From: Penicillus capitatus
Lineage: Eukaryota > Chlorophyta
Reading direction: 5' to 3'
Assembly (NCBI GenBank): GCA_965649825.1
Contig: OZ287704.1
Coordinates: forward strand, 372,001-436,000
Length of the DNA: 64,000 nt
In this document: piece by piece, positions 46,602 to 58,459 of the stretch
How positions within the stretch are numbered: position 1 is the first letter of the stretch
How the letters are laid out: every line of letters starts with the position of its first letter
The notes under the pieces: model-generated
Told to the model about the DNA's origin: nothing
Database searches by the model: none
Seen by the model: the letters and a program-made list of their open reading frames with translations, nothing else
Translations under genes and position numbers: made by a program

Positions 46602-46965
46602 GAAGAAAGAGGGCAATGCTTCGGGGAAAGGGTGGACACGATGGGTCCTTGTACAGAGAGCACATGTTAAAGCATAAACCCGCCGCAACGGTCTCCATCG
46701 AATCGGCCGTTTCTCGAGCGAACAGTGTGATTCGGTTGAAGGCATGGAAGTGTTGTTGTTGTTGCTGTTGGACCTTAAACGATTCGACTCCGTTCGACAA
46801 TGAGCACGTATTGATAGCTTTAGTTTGGAACGAGTACCATCGTTTGTCCAGTCATGTTATTGATGTGACCGCAAAGGGTACGATATTTGAACACCAGCCA
46901 TGTGCAAAACCAACAAACACGCACGCACACATGTACACGCTTGTTCATCCGTCCGACGGTTTGGC
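46602..46965. other. convergent intergenic region with a GTT-rich run
   Basis: About 360 bases between the LEO1 stop and the last exon of RAB7. A short run of GTT units lies near 46750-46772. No supported gene. Confidence 0.5.
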
Positions 46966-47829
46966 TCAGCAACATCCATCTGCTTTTGGTTGTGGCCTTC
47001 CTGGATCGATCACCACATCTGGGACATAACTAAAGAGAACCCAAAAGAGTGAGACCCAATAATCGTCATCACCATCAGATCTCACATTTCTTCTTCGGGT
47101 TCATTTCTCAAGGCATTTCGAGCAATACGCTGAAAAGCGGCTTCGACATTGATATCTTCTTTAGCAGAGACAGCAAAGTGTGGCAGGTTTCCTTTGGTGC
47201 CACACCAACGGCGTGCCTTGTAATCCGAGACAGCTCTATTCTGTTCAGTGTCCTGATCGATCTTGTTGCCGATCACCACAAAAGGGAAGTTCTCTTTGTC
47301 TCTAGGATTTGCCTGATCGTGCGTTTCAGTCAACAACATCACACAACGATTGTCTGCTCAGGATCATACTTGTGATAGAAACTGCTCACGCCAATTGTCC
47401 AAATTCTCAAACGACTTGTTCGAATTGACATCGTAGACCAACACACAGCAATCCGCTCCACGATAGAACGCGACGCCGAGACTCTGAAACCGCTCCTGTC
47501 CTGCCGTGTCCCACAACTACAGCACCACCTATCGCTCAGTCCATAGCATAGTATCGAGTCCACCTGGAGCGCCACGAGTTTGTCATCTATCTGAACCTCT
47601 TTCGACAGGAAATCCGCTCCAATCGTCGCTTTGTATTGCGACGAGAATTTTTTGTGAACGTAGCGCTCCATCAGAGACGTCTTCCCAACACTGAACACCA
47701 CACGCATGTGAGGAACACAGATGCCGAGCGAGATGCCGCGCGGTGCCGCTCGCGTCGTCGTCCTTACCCACTGTCGCCAAGAATAATCACTTTCAACAGT
47801 TTTCGTCTCTTGGTCGCCGAATCAGCCAT
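46966..47829 (-). CDS. RAB7: RAB7-type small GTPase
   Basis: Five exons (47768-47829, 47564-47690, 47370-47516, 47086-47312, 46966-47029) give 208 residues, the normal length. The first intron is 77 nt, the longest I traced. Motifs: [15 protein letters not shown] (P-loop, split by intron 1), [14 protein letters not shown] (switch I), [20 protein letters not shown] (switch II), NKID and [25 protein letters not shown] and IARNAL are RAB7 hallmarks. The terminal exon, found by splicing, ends in KADGCC with two Cys for geranylgeranylation. RAB7 drives late endosome and lysosome fusion, which fits the lysosomal-type peptidases nearby only in a general way. Confidence 0.95.
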
Positions 47830-48001
47830 CTCGGTTCAAAAAACACTAAGGATGCTAAGACAAGTGGCCAGGCCGGAAACAAACGCTTTTCAGTGGCTCT
47901 TTAATGTCATATAATGTGCATACATGAGACCGGACGTCACGTGGCCATTTTGTGAATGTCACTCGGGTGGAGGCGCGAATCCACCCACCATGATCGAGTG
48001 T
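47830..48001. promoter_or_regulatory. short gap between RAB7 and DnaJ genes
   Basis: About 170 bases hold the RAB7 promoter and the 3' end of the upstream DnaJ gene, both on the minus strand. Nothing specific is visible. Confidence 0.4.
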
Positions 48002-49538
48002 CTATTGCTGTGAGCACTGCATTCTTCGGTGAGGAGGCCCTTGCTCCATAGAATCATCCGAATCGTAAGCCATTCCATTTTGTCTTCCAAATCGTTCGCG
48101 TTCTCTCAACTCCTCTTCCAAATCGTGGACATCTCTCAGGGCGGGAACATCGTCGTCTGCTTTCGCGTCGGGCAGCGCGACTGGCCGATGTCCCAAGGCA
48201 GAACGAATGGTGGCTTGTTGTTGAGGAGAAATGCTCTCGGGGTACTCCACTTCAAAAGAGATGTAGAGATTGCCTTTGAGGGATGGCTGTCCGTGGACGG
48301 GCATTCCTTCGCCCACGACGCATTTGACTTGACCTGGTCGGATGATCTCGCCTGGCTGCGACTGAATCTGCAGCTGACGATCATCCAGATGCTTTACGGC
48401 GAAATCCACACCACACAGCGATTCACACAGACTGATGCGTTTACGCAACAGCAAATCTGAATTCCGCCTCGTAAATCTGGCATGCTTTTCGGAACGGACC
48501 GTCACAATAACATCCCCTAAACCCGGCACTCCACTCTTGGCTCATCACAAGAGGTGTTTCGCACCTGGTTGCATCAGTGGGTTGCTGCAGGATGCCTCAC
48601 CGGCGTACGTAATTTTGTGGTTCTCGTACATTCCCTGTTCATTGGCTGTCTTTGTTTCTGTTTAAACGCGGATGAAAGGCACCTGTTCAATGTAGACATC
48701 CAATGTCTTGTTCTCTTCCACTTCTCCAGCACCGCAGCACGTCTTGCAGTAGTGTATGGGATTAGAGTCGAGACCAGAACCACCACATGTATCGCAGGTA
48801 TTCTGAATCTCTTGGATGACGTTGGCGTAGCGCATGACCATCACTTTGATACCGCGGCCATGACATTCCTGACACGAATGCCGCACAGCTCCCTTGAATC
48901 CCGTCCCTTGACATTGAACACAGCTCCGTTTTCGCACAAATGGCACACGTCTATACAAACAAACCCTCAAGACGCTCACACTCTTGGCACTCTTAGTCAC
49001 CGCGAGGCACCGTTATAGATATCTTCCAGAGAGACGTGAATGGAATGCACCATGTTCTTGCTTTTTTGTTTTGTCCCTGGTGCCCTGCCGCGGGATGACC
49101 GCATGTGTCGATTTCCACACAGTCCCATCAGTTCATCAAACAAGTCATCCACTGTTCCGGATCCCTCGCTTGGCATTTCCATTCCCTCCAGCACACCTTC
49201 ATCTCCCACCTGATCATATCGACGGCGTTTCTGCTCGTCCTTTAGAACTTCATAGGCCTCACGAATCTCCCTAAACTTTTCCGGGTCGCCTCCTGAAATG
49301 GAAGAGTGCAGAGAGAACGGCAGTCGGACGGCGAACCTTTGTCAGGGTGCACTCGCATGGCGAGTTGGTTGAACGCCTTACGTATCTGAGCGGGTGTGGC
49401 TTCACGAGAAATCCCTAATGTGTCGTAGTGCTTGAATGTTGGCGGGTTGTGTCTCGGCCTCCGATGCGAAAAAGCACCGAACTCGCCGAAGTCATCGAAC
49501 GCCGAGGAAAACGGAAATCCTCCAAAGCCAGTGAACAT
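48002..49538 (-). CDS. type I DnaJ/Hsp40 with farnesylation box (DNAJA1/Ydj1-like)
   Basis: Five exons (49337-49538, 49001-49292, 48683-48950, 48565-48634, 48002-48516), introns 44-50 nt, 448 residues. The J domain has KHYDTLGISREATPAQIRK and VHPDKG. The zinc domain shows four CxxC-type repeats: CVQCQGTG, CQECHGRG, CDTCGGSG and CKTCCGAG (the last with an extra Cys). The client-binding domains follow, with QPGDVIVTV and LLLRKRISL ... LCGVDF. The protein ends CSQQ, a CaaX box that predicts farnesylation and membrane contact, as in Ydj1. It delivers clients to cytosolic Hsp70. The linker between the J and zinc domains is Met/Ser/Gly rich rather than a long Gly/Phe segment. Confidence 0.93.
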
Positions 49539-49803
49539 TATTTCGCTTAGCTTAGCAGAATGGAGTCGACAATCCGTCAGAGTACGGCAGGGGGAAACTT
49601 CGAGAAGTAAAGAAGAAGAATCCAGTCAGCACGTCCCATCAACAAGGAGAAGGCGTCTCCATCCAACACTCGTTTCAGTTTCTCACTCAACCGTTTAACG
49701 TCAGAAGACTTACTAAAAGACCAAACTGAAAAACGCGACGGAGTAAGAAGAGGCTTTTTTCTCGATCTTTGTTTCTGAACACACTCGCTCCTGCGGGATT
49801 GAC

Positions 49804-51569
49804 ATGAATCTTGCTGCCATGTTTGGCTACCGCGCCGTCATTTTCCTATGCCTTTTTCTCGCCGACCATGGAGGAACGATTTCACTCATCAGAGCAGCGA
49901 TTGAAGAAAGGCACTCGATAGAGGGATACGTCAGCGATGCGGCTCACGAGTCGCAGATTTCACATTCGCCTTTGGTTACGTTCGTCAACGTATACGGCCG
50001 TCATGTCTGTGAGGGGACACTTGTGACGCCGTTTAACGTCCTGACAGCTGCTTCTTGCGTCGATGCCAGTGTAACCGGCTTCGACCCATCTCATCTATCT
50101 GTCATTATTGCTACCGGGGAAGGCAGCGCCCTGACTGCGGTTGGTGAAGGTATCCTCTGTACCGAATATGACTGAGGAGTGAGGTTCATTTCTCAGAGGC
50201 CAGAATCGGCATCTCTCGAGTCGACATCCATGAGGCATACAGAAACGGAAAGGGATACAAGGCACAGTACGATGTTGCCTTTGTCGAGCTGAAGGAACCC
50301 GTGACGGAAACCGTCACATCATCACTCATCCCCGAATCGCCAGCCGGGTGCAGCGAAATGGACTTCGCTGGTGTGGCTGTGCACCGAGGACGGACGGTGG
50401 CAAAAGGGATTGGTGCATTTTTCGGCACGCACGGTCTCTCACGCGAAATCATTCAGAAATGCACAGCACGCCGAGAGACGTTCGTCTAAATATTCAGCCG
50501 TGTCACATCGTTGGATGATGGAAGATGATGTACCTAGGAGTAACGATGGGGATTGGGAGGAGATAAGCATCTGTGCTTTTGCCAGCGGTGAACAGCGCTT
50601 CAGAGATCTTGGCCGCGGCATTTTCTGTTCGCAGGGAATCGGAAAGCCTCCTCTTCTTGTTGGTCTTGTCACCAAGATGGCAGATAAATCGAATGGCAAT
50701 CGATTCCCAATCTCCATCAACATCCCATCTGCTTTCCTAACCGTTGGTGCGAACGCGGAGTCGAAGCTAAGTCCACGTTTTATGACTGGCGTTGATGCTG
50801 AACAAGGCACTTTCCCGTATGCTGTTTCGGTTTGGCCAACTGGCGTGCTTCATTTCTGCAATGGTGCACTCATCAGTTCCAAACACGTGCTGACTGTCGC
50901 ATCATGCGTCGAAAGAGCTTACCGCTCCCCATCCAAAGTCATTTGTAAGATCGGCGATATCCACAACCATGATGAAGACAGAGGTCCTGATGCCGAGTCC
51001 CTAACGGCATCCAAGATCACGATGTCTCCTCGACAAGGTCGCAAGAAAGGCAAACTCGCCATCATTGCCCTGGAGACAGAATCCAAAAAAGATCCGCTTC
51101 TGCTGCCCGAAGCAGGTCAGCTAAAAAAATCTACGCATGATGCAATCGTATATTCGTTCGTGCAGGTGCCGATCACTGCAAGGATGGACTCAACGCATCC
51201 GTTTATGGCTGGGGACCGACGACTCCTGGCAGAGAGTATTCAGAGACCCTCCAGCGAGGAACGGTCATTTGCTCCAATCACGATACCTGCATTGACAAGT
51301 ATCCTTTCAAAACCGTAAAGCTTGGAGATGACGAGATCTGTTCCTACAATTCAAAAGCTGGAGCATCCATCTGTAACCGAGATGACGGTACGGGAATGGT
51401 GCTCCTGGGCGACAACGCCACTGATTGGAGCGACGATACACTCATCGGAATGGCTGGAAGCAGTACCAAGAAAACGGACTGTGCCAAATTCCCTTCCAAA
51501 TACATTAACATCGTGCCGCACTTAGAATGGATCCAAAGCGTCTTGGCGACGAAGAAGGGGACGGAATGA
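49804..51569 (+). CDS. two-domain trypsin-like protein, catalytically degenerate
   Basis: Four exons (49804-50149, 50197-50479, 50538-51115, 51166-51569), introns 47-58 nt, 536 residues with a signal peptide. Two chymotrypsin-fold domains lie in tandem. Domain 1 has CEGTLVTPFNVLTAASCV, where the catalytic His of TAAHC is Ser (50053-50055); the Asp strand is kept (YDVAFVELKEP) but no GDSGGP is found. Domain 2 has CNGALISSKHVLTVASCV, again Ser for His (50902-50904); its Asp strand reads KLAIIALE, and the Ser region reads RDDGTGMVL instead of GDSGGPL. SVYGWGPTTPG and the Cys pairs confirm the fold. Neither domain can be a normal serine peptidase. Secreted trypsin-like pseudoenzymes act as binding or cofactor proteins in other groups; here the role is unknown. 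Confidence 0.85.
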
Positions 51570-51686
51570 ACGACTAGAGGGAACAATGATGTTGTCCATT
51601 TATTGCGTTACATGCTTTGGGATGTCGAGCGTTCACGATTCCGCTGTCGCCGCTGAGGTTAGCGTCCACGTTGCGTGCGTTCGTTG

Positions 51687-53417
51687 ATGGACAACGTTGC
51701 CGAATCCCGCGCACCGCCTGTCGTTTCGTGCGCTGCGTCGTCGCCGACTGTCGTTTTTCTTTTGAGGAGGAAACTCCGACAGCGAAGGAAGAAGATACGG
51801 AAGAGACGCATGTTGCCGCTTCGGATGAAAAAGAACGCAGTCCTTCGCCTCAACGTTCGAACAACGACAGTCCTCGTGGCAAAGAGCCGCTTGAAAAGTA
51901 CGGCGCCATAGGGTCGCGATGATCGCATTCCGATGGCGATTTGATGCAGGAGTCCTGCGGTGGAATTGGATCCAGAGTCTGATGATCCCATGAAAATGCC
52001 GCCTCACGGAACAGAAGTGTGAGAAGTGTGATAGGGCGCGTCGAAAGGGGATGGTGTGTGTTAGGTGTATGTCGGAGGCATCACAAAGAGCGCAACCGAT
52101 GCGCAGATTCGAGAATTCTGTGAACAGAAAGGCAAAGTGTTCCGTCTGCGATGTCCGAAGGATTCCAGTCTGCCTGGACAGAACAGAGGGTATCTCACTC
52201 TTCTTCCATCCAATAACCGTCATCATCCCTTAGCTATGCCTTTGTGACGTACACCACTCGAGAAGCGGCTCATGAGGCTGTGGATTCTCTCAACCAAACA
52301 GAGATGAAAGATTTTCCCGATAAAAAAGTAAAATCGTTGGGCGCCGCGGCCCTCGGTAAAGTGCAGCTGGACGCAGGTGAGTTTGCTGCTGTCGCAAGTT
52401 AAGAATCGTCTTTTTGTGGGGAACATTCCGAGAGACATCACACGGGGAGAGCTCAAGGAACTGTTCGACAAAGAAGTGAAAGGCATTGTAGATGTGGAGC
52501 TGCTGATGGACCACGAGCACATGTACAATCGTGGTTTCTGTTTTCTGGAATGCTACAATCACAACGCTGCAGATCTGGCTCGACGAACCCTCAGTCGACC
52601 CGATTTCAGGCATGCATCCATCGACCGTCTGATGGAATGAATAAGATGTGGATGGTATCAGGATCAAAGAACGAAGTGTGACCGTCACTTGGGCTGAGCC
52701 ACGGAAGACCGATCCGGATCACGAGAAAGTGAAATCTGTCTACATCGGCAATCTTCCCGATTCCGTCACAGAAAACCAGCTCAAAGATATTTTCAAGGCA
52801 TATGGCGATGTATGTGTGTCCATCTCTGTACCATCACGATGGCATCATGTGTGCGTGTGCCTAGATTGAGAAGGTGGTGTTGCTGCCGTCCAGAGACGGA
52901 CGTGCACAGCGAGACTATGGTTTTGTGCACTATACAGACCGCACGTGCGCTTTGAAGGCCGTCGAAGCTGCGGAGAACCAACCCTTCTATCTCGACGGAA
53001 AGCGTCTGCATGTATGTCCTTCAGTCGTCCGCCGAAGCGTCGGTGTTGTGATGTGTCTGTCTGTGGGCCTTCCAGGTGTCGGTGGCGCGTCCGACGACGC
53101 AGCGAGAGGATTGGCAGGACGGGCCGTCATCGAGACGTCTCTACCCAAATCGCCCGCGCAGCGATTATCGCGATGGCTACGGTAGTGGCTATCCCTATCG
53201 CTACTCAGAGAGCGACTATAGCTCGAGTCATGCTGGGGGATATCCTCCGGCGCCTTACGGCATGGGCAACATGGCGCTCGTCCCGACGTATCTGCCAAAC
53301 GGCCAAGTTGGGTTCGTGTTTCAGCAGACGTCGATGCCGGGTGCTGGAGGACCGATGCCGCCTATGGGACGTACAACGCGTCCTTACGGCAGCAGTACGC
53401 GATATCGACCGTATTAG
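51687..53417 (+). CDS. hnRNP R/Q (SYNCRIP)-like RNA-binding protein with three RRMs
   Basis: Nine exons (51687-51719, 51767-51912, 51950-52016, 52065-52189, 52234-52376, 52399-52609, 52662-52809, 52865-53011, 53076-53417), 453 residues. An acidic N-terminus leads to GTEVYVGGITKSATD of RRM1 and YAFVTYTTREAA. RRM2 has NRLFVGNIPRD and GFCFLECYNHNAAD; RRM3 has KSVYIGNLPDSVTE and YGFVHYTDRTCALKA. A VTVTWAEP segment links RRM2 and RRM3, as in hnRNP R/Q. The tail is Tyr/Gly/Ser rich and low-complexity. Two splice sites are noteworthy: 52377-52398 would be only 22 nt (or 43 nt from 52356), and 52610-52661 starts with GC. Roles in mRNA stability and transport are inferred. Confidence 0.9.
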
Positions 53418-54784
53418 CCAGCAAGCAGTTCCAACCAACCATTGCGTAGTACATACATACATACCGATCTAATTCTGAACGCGCGGTCGATGACGTACGT
53501 GTGCCGCGGAGTCGTTTCTTGCGCTGACGATGCAGTTAGCGTTCTGAACGGTTTTTTCTAGCGTTGCAGTCATTCTGTCTTCTAAGATGCATCGATCGTT
53601 AATGGGGTTGCTTTGACAACGCGTCGTTGCCCTGCGCAAGATGATGGTGATGATGATTCTTTAACTTGTTGTTTTTACATGAAATGTTTTCGTATACCCT
53701 GTTCTTGCAGAATCGTAGCACTCAGGCTCCAAGACGGGCGAATAGGGATCTGAATTACCACTACGACAATCAATCTACGTTCTACAGTCAGAAGAAAGAA
53801 TATTTCCAGTCGAGACGGTGTCTCAGTATTTGGACGTCCATCAAGAGGTGCTTGCACATGTTTGAATGCAGCAATGCTGAGCATAGCAAACGTCAGTACA
53901 AACGTACAAAACAGGTGTGGCCACTTTTTTCTTGAGGAAATAAGCACGGCAAACAAGAGATAATAAAGCCTGTCTGTCACAACCTCGTGTCACACACCCA
54001 CATTCTATCACACGGATTCCGTATCGTCACCCATCAACACTGCTGTGCAAACATATTCGCTTTTTCGATATCAGATAAAGTATAGGGAGAACCCTTCCAC
54101 TGTACAGGAGTCACAGCTCAGGAAAAGATAAGATTCGTGTTGTTGGAGGGCTAGTGGATTGATTGAATGAGTCGCTAGGGGTGCGATCAATGAGGAATCA
54201 CGATCGAAACCCATTTTCACCTCATACATGCGAAATAGGTCAAGAGCCTCACCTCTGCACCGCAAAGACAGCTAAGCTTGGTCCGGCTATCCGATCGTCT
54301 GTCTCCCCACCATTCAGTCCCGAATCCAGTCACACAGTGAGTAGTCACTATCCATGAAACCCGACGAAATATTCAATCAACAACAAAATCGCTGTCGTTG
54401 TGCATCATTGTATACCGGCCGCCAAAGAAAAAGGGCACGATAACGGTAGTCTAATCGATCAAGCGATCATCATCATCTTAATGGAAGATGCATGCATGCA
54501 AGCAGAGTTGTTGTTTCAGAAAACAGTGGCGCCAGAAAGCGTGCTAGAAAGAGGATATACTTGCAGTAGGAGAAGAACGTCTATCTACTGAAGGAGAAAC
54601 ACCTTTTGGGGAAGGAACATACACGTCTCAATCTCCTGAAGAGGGGGTTCCGTTCCAGACGAGAGAATCGATGACTGTTAATCGTTGAGCGCTGCTGACA
54701 GAATTCTTCAACCAAACGCGTCATCAATTCAATCTATCACACACACCGTCACACACACCGTCACACACACCGTCACACACACCG
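53418..54784. other. gene-poor stretch
   Basis: About 1.4 kb without a supported gene. It is AT-richer than the genes around it. A frame of 89 codons at 53666-53935 has no motif. The 12-bp repeat at its end is listed separately. Confidence 0.5.
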
Positions 54785-54786
54785 TC
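54739..54786. repeat. 12-bp tandem repeat, four copies
   Basis: ACACACACCGTC is repeated four times without a break. The last copy touches the stop codon of the minus-strand U-box gene, so the array sits just after that gene's coding end. Confidence 0.92.
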
Positions 54787-55448
54787 ACCCTCCTGAACCG
54801 GCGGAGCATACCTGCAGATCAATGTCTTGTATGGGTAATAGGGAAGTAAGTTCCTCCACATTCAGTGTTCCTTTGAGGGATACCAGCAACCTCGCAGCAG
54901 GTTTCTTTAACCCATCTTCCTTCAACAGATGCTTGAGAATGTCAATGTTAACAAGTCGTTTTATTTCTTCGAACTGCTGTTCGTCTGAATGCTGCACGAG
55001 CTCTCGTAGCACGACGAGGGCAGCGTAAGTTTCTTGGACGGGATGCTGAGTCATGAGCTCGACGACGGCTTTGGGATCATAGACAGAAACTCCCTTCGCT
55101 GTCACGAGCGACAGACTCTGGCATGGATTATCCAATTCCACAAACTCTTTCCTCTTGGGCAGTTGCAGATCCAATGGCTCCAGAAGCATGCCATGTCGCT
55201 TTGCCCATTCCGCGATGCCCGTTCGCAGGGACGGTAATCTTGTGAGTAGCTGAGACGTCAGCGTCACACCCGTCAAAGGACATGTATTCTTCCCCGCTTC
55301 AAACCATCTCAAGATCGATGGACAGTCGTAAACTTGACCAGTTTCGACAAGGACCACCGGATCATGCATGAGCGACTGCACAAACACACTTCATGTCTCG
55401 ATACCACAACACAGAGTCTCACACTTTTGCGATCGGACATACAAACAT
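54785..55448 (-). CDS. U-box protein with armadillo-like repeats
   Basis: Two exons (55425-55448, 54785-55375) around a 49-nt intron, 204 residues. The first exon adds MFVCPIAK, which completes the U-box: CPIAKSLMHDPVVL, GQVYDCPSILRWFEAGKNTC and PLTG. Helical repeats follow (YAALVVLRELVQH, KRLVNIDILKHLLKEDG, KPAARLLVSLKG), as in plant U-box/ARM E3 ligases. The end is doubtful: after IQDIDLQ the sequence GTATGC could be an intron donor, in which case another exon lies downstream and the 12-bp repeat would be intronic. As read, eight further residues precede a stop. Confidence 0.75.
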
Positions 55449-56215
55449 ATCCGGTGTGTGTAACTCAAAAGCAGCTTCCGTCGTCTGTGGTACGGTGACG
55501 CTTGACTGTCGTTCCTATATAGAACGTACACATCACAACCGTTGGTATATCCTCAGTAACACGCGGCACCCACCATTTTTCGTCTTTTGTTCACAGTGAG
55601 GTTTAGCGCGTCAATAGACGTACGTCAGAAGGATAAGGTCGGACGACGGTTTGCTCCCTTTGGAGACGACTTCGGACAGGGACAACACTTGAAAGAACCT
55701 AAGCAGAAGGAGAGAGACCACTCAACCGTTGGACGATCAACCGTCTGTTCCACAACTTCAATCGAACAAAACGCGGCATGAAACGGCGGCCATAAATATC
55801 AAGAGTAAAAGTCAACGCGACGACGCGGATAGCCGATGACAGAAGTGTCCATTAATCAGAGAAATGTCAATGGACGTACCGGTTTGCGTCTTTGTGCTTC
55901 GCGGCGCAGAGACAAACACGGAAAGAATCCGTCTGTGAGCGAAGGGTCGAAAATTCGACCTCCGTCTTGGTCGATAGTCTCAACTTGAAGACAACTGCTC
56001 CGCACTCTCGGCTTTCGGCCGGAAAGAGTGTTATCGTAAATCGGTGTACTGACTGACAAAGCACGCATCTCTGCTCTCGTGTTGCTGCATTTTGTAGTCC
56101 GACGGTGATGTGACTCTGCCGGATTTGACGGCTGGCTACGTCGAGATTGGTTTGCCGGTTGCTATCTCGCCGTGAAATTCACACCGCGTCTTTTGGTAAA
56201 GGACTGCGTACGTAC
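55449..56215. other. divergent intergenic region, nothing firm
   Basis: About 770 bases between the U-box gene (minus) and the PP2A-subunit gene (plus). Several frames of 60-70 codons overlap. A GTGATGTGAC word lies at about 56106-56115 and may belong to an intron of an untraced 5' exon. No gene called. Confidence 0.4.
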
Positions 56216-57750
56216 ATGTATCCGACACGAACAGGCTCGCCCACAATTCGCACAGACGGCATGTCGGATACCCCTGTTGACAGGTCACCTCTGAACGAGG
56301 TCGGCCATCACATACCACTTCATGACGTATATTGTAACCATGTAACGTGCCCAGGCGCCAAAAATGTCGATGCTGACAGAGAAAGATGTTGCCTACATCC
56401 TATCCGTTCTCAGAGAGGAATCCAGCATGACAGATGCCAGAGGTCCTTTTGCTGTCCCTTCTGCTGATTGGATGCGATATGGTTGGTGGTGGATATACAG
56501 GAGTGGACTATGTGAACTACTATGGGATGTTGAACGCCAAAAAGAAATGCTGGCGCACTGCAGGAAACCGCCTCGACGCGGTTTTCTCTTCCAAGACGTT
56601 TCTGATGTTGCAAGCAGGAGGTGCTGTTTCGACCTTCGTCTTCGAGACATACCTCAGACGCTACGCAGAAATGCTAAAAATTGTGAACCTTTGATGCACG
56701 CACACACTCTTTCTCACTCATCTGTGGATTGGTGTTCGACAGTATGCTGAGTTGTCCGCTTACGATGCTCAAGGATCAGGGACGGTAACGGTCTCAGATT
56801 TGGAGAAATTTATCCAAACACACCAGATATTCGAATTGCAGCGCATGAGCTTTTTGGACGTGGCCTTGGCGCGACGCATTGCTGTACGCAAATTCCTTTT
56901 CCGCCATTCCCGCAATCATCAGCTCTGCATCGAAGACATTGCCAGTTCTTCGACGATGCGTGAAATGCTCAACGTCAAATCCATGGCAAAATCTGGAAAC
57001 CTTCAAGACATTGACACCTTTTGCTGGTTCTCAAAACAGGTCTCTCTCTGTCCCTTCCGGTCTCGAACGCAGCCGCCAAGGGTTCGTGTCTGCAGAGCGT
57101 TGAATCGGTGATCAATGCGTTCCGTGTGATGGATCCCTCAAGACGCGGTTACATTCTTCAAGATGATCTCGTGAATTTTGAAGGCACGAAGTTTTCGGCA
57201 CTTTTCATTCAGATGGTATTCGAGACGTATGTCCCGTTGAGCGAAGCAGATGAGCTCAGAATGCATTTGACGGAGCTTGCAGATTTTGTCCTTGCTTGGA
57301 GAGATCGATCGTCCCCTGCAGCGATCTCTTACTTCTTCAAAATCTTCGATATGGATAACAAAGGATACCTTAGCCGAGTCGACATCCACATGTTTTTTAA
57401 AGAGGTAACCAAGCGCACTCCATACAACACCTTCTCGCACCGGACTGCATTTTTTGTAGATTTGTGAAATGTGGGTCGTAGCCAGAAACGAAGGATGGGA
57501 GGATGACCGTTTGTGTGAGAATGTGGTCAATGAGATCTTTGACATGGCTCAAGCTCAACATCCCTCTCGCCTTTCCAAGTCAGACCCGGACCCTTCTCAT
57601 CCGCAAGGCCATCACCTGTCACATCACTGCAGGAATGATTTGACAAAGTGCGGCAAAGCGAATCAGATCATAGGAATGATGGCAGACATGATGGAATTCT
57701 GGAAGTACGAAAACGGTGAAGAAGATGATCCCGCATCGCCACCTGAGTAA
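56216..57750 (+). CDS. PP2A B''-type regulatory subunit (PPP2R3C / TON2-FASS homologue)
   Basis: Seven exons (56216-56299, 56355-56442, 56501-56682, 56743-57039, 57096-57404, 57460-57578, 57633-57750), introns 54-60 nt, 398 residues. The order of segments follows PPP2R3C/TON2: AVFSSKTFLMLQ with VFETYLRRYAEM, then SAYDAQGSGTVTVSDLEKF (EF-hand like), then ARRIAVRKFLFRHSR, then INAFRVMDPSRRGYI, then ADFVLAWRDRSSPAAISYFF, FDMDNKGYLSRVDIHMFF and finally EIFDM and MMEFWKYENGEE. The family targets PP2A to microtubules and centrosomes; plant TON2 sets the cell-division plane. The N-terminus is shorter and less conserved than usual, so an upstream exon may be missing. The last intron is in frame and stop-free. 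Confidence 0.85.
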
Positions 57751-58459
57751 CCTACCTTAGCATCCATCAAGACAATGGTATCTTCCTGCTGTCCGTGTTG
57801 GTCCAACGTACCTATCTTTCAACGGAAACTTACACAAACATATACAAGTGCGCAACGCGCCAGACCATCTCTCGATCGTGACTGACACATGCCTTTCTTT
57901 GGAGCAGAGATAAGAAGATACCGAAGCTGAGTTGTACACCACGGATTTCATAAAATGGAACTGCCATTTCCATTACAAATTCTTTCCAGAAAATTTTAAG
58001 ATTCATTTCAGAATAAACGCCGGCAGTCGATGATGACTTACCAAGAAAGTAGCTCCCGACTGCCAACGAGTGAGTGAGATCTGCTTCAATGCGTTTGGTA
58101 TGTGTTCTCCTAATTACGTTTTGTCTGTCGTTATGTATCATTTGATGCCATTTCACATCGCTGTGCTTCTGAAGAAGCATTGATGACATTTGAACTATCC
58201 TCGCCCTTCCATTTCCTGCGCTGTTCACTGATGTTGCTGACACACACAAACAGTGTGTATGCAAAGAATCCATGCATAAAGACAAGAGTCGTGGTGCACT
58301 TCTGCACAATTGCATAAATCAAGAGAGAACAACCATTCGCTCGATATTTCGTCGCCAAATCCCAAAGGCTGTTTGTTTGAAGATGATCGATCGATTGATG
58401 ATCGTATCATGTGTGTGTGAACCGATCTTTTTTGAAGCCCGCCGCCTTTTTCTCGGCAT
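57751..58459. other. convergent intergenic region, possible small minus-strand gene
   Basis: About 700 bases. The minus strand contains hydrophobic frames (FAYTLFVCVSNI near 58230-58260) that might belong to a small membrane protein, but no start and no acceptable splicing emerged. Left uncalled. Confidence 0.3.

Noticed and set aside
46224-46745. A 173-codon minus-strand frame rich in Leu and Phe
   Set aside because: It is the complement of the Glu-rich tail of LEO1, which automatically reads as hydrophobic on the other strand.
52610-52661. A 19-nt GT-AG intron within this stretch (GTCTGATGG ... AATAAG)
   Set aside because: It keeps the frame but inserts an unneeded linker; the 52-nt GC-AG choice gives the normal RRM2-to-linker spacing. 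Kept only as an alternative.
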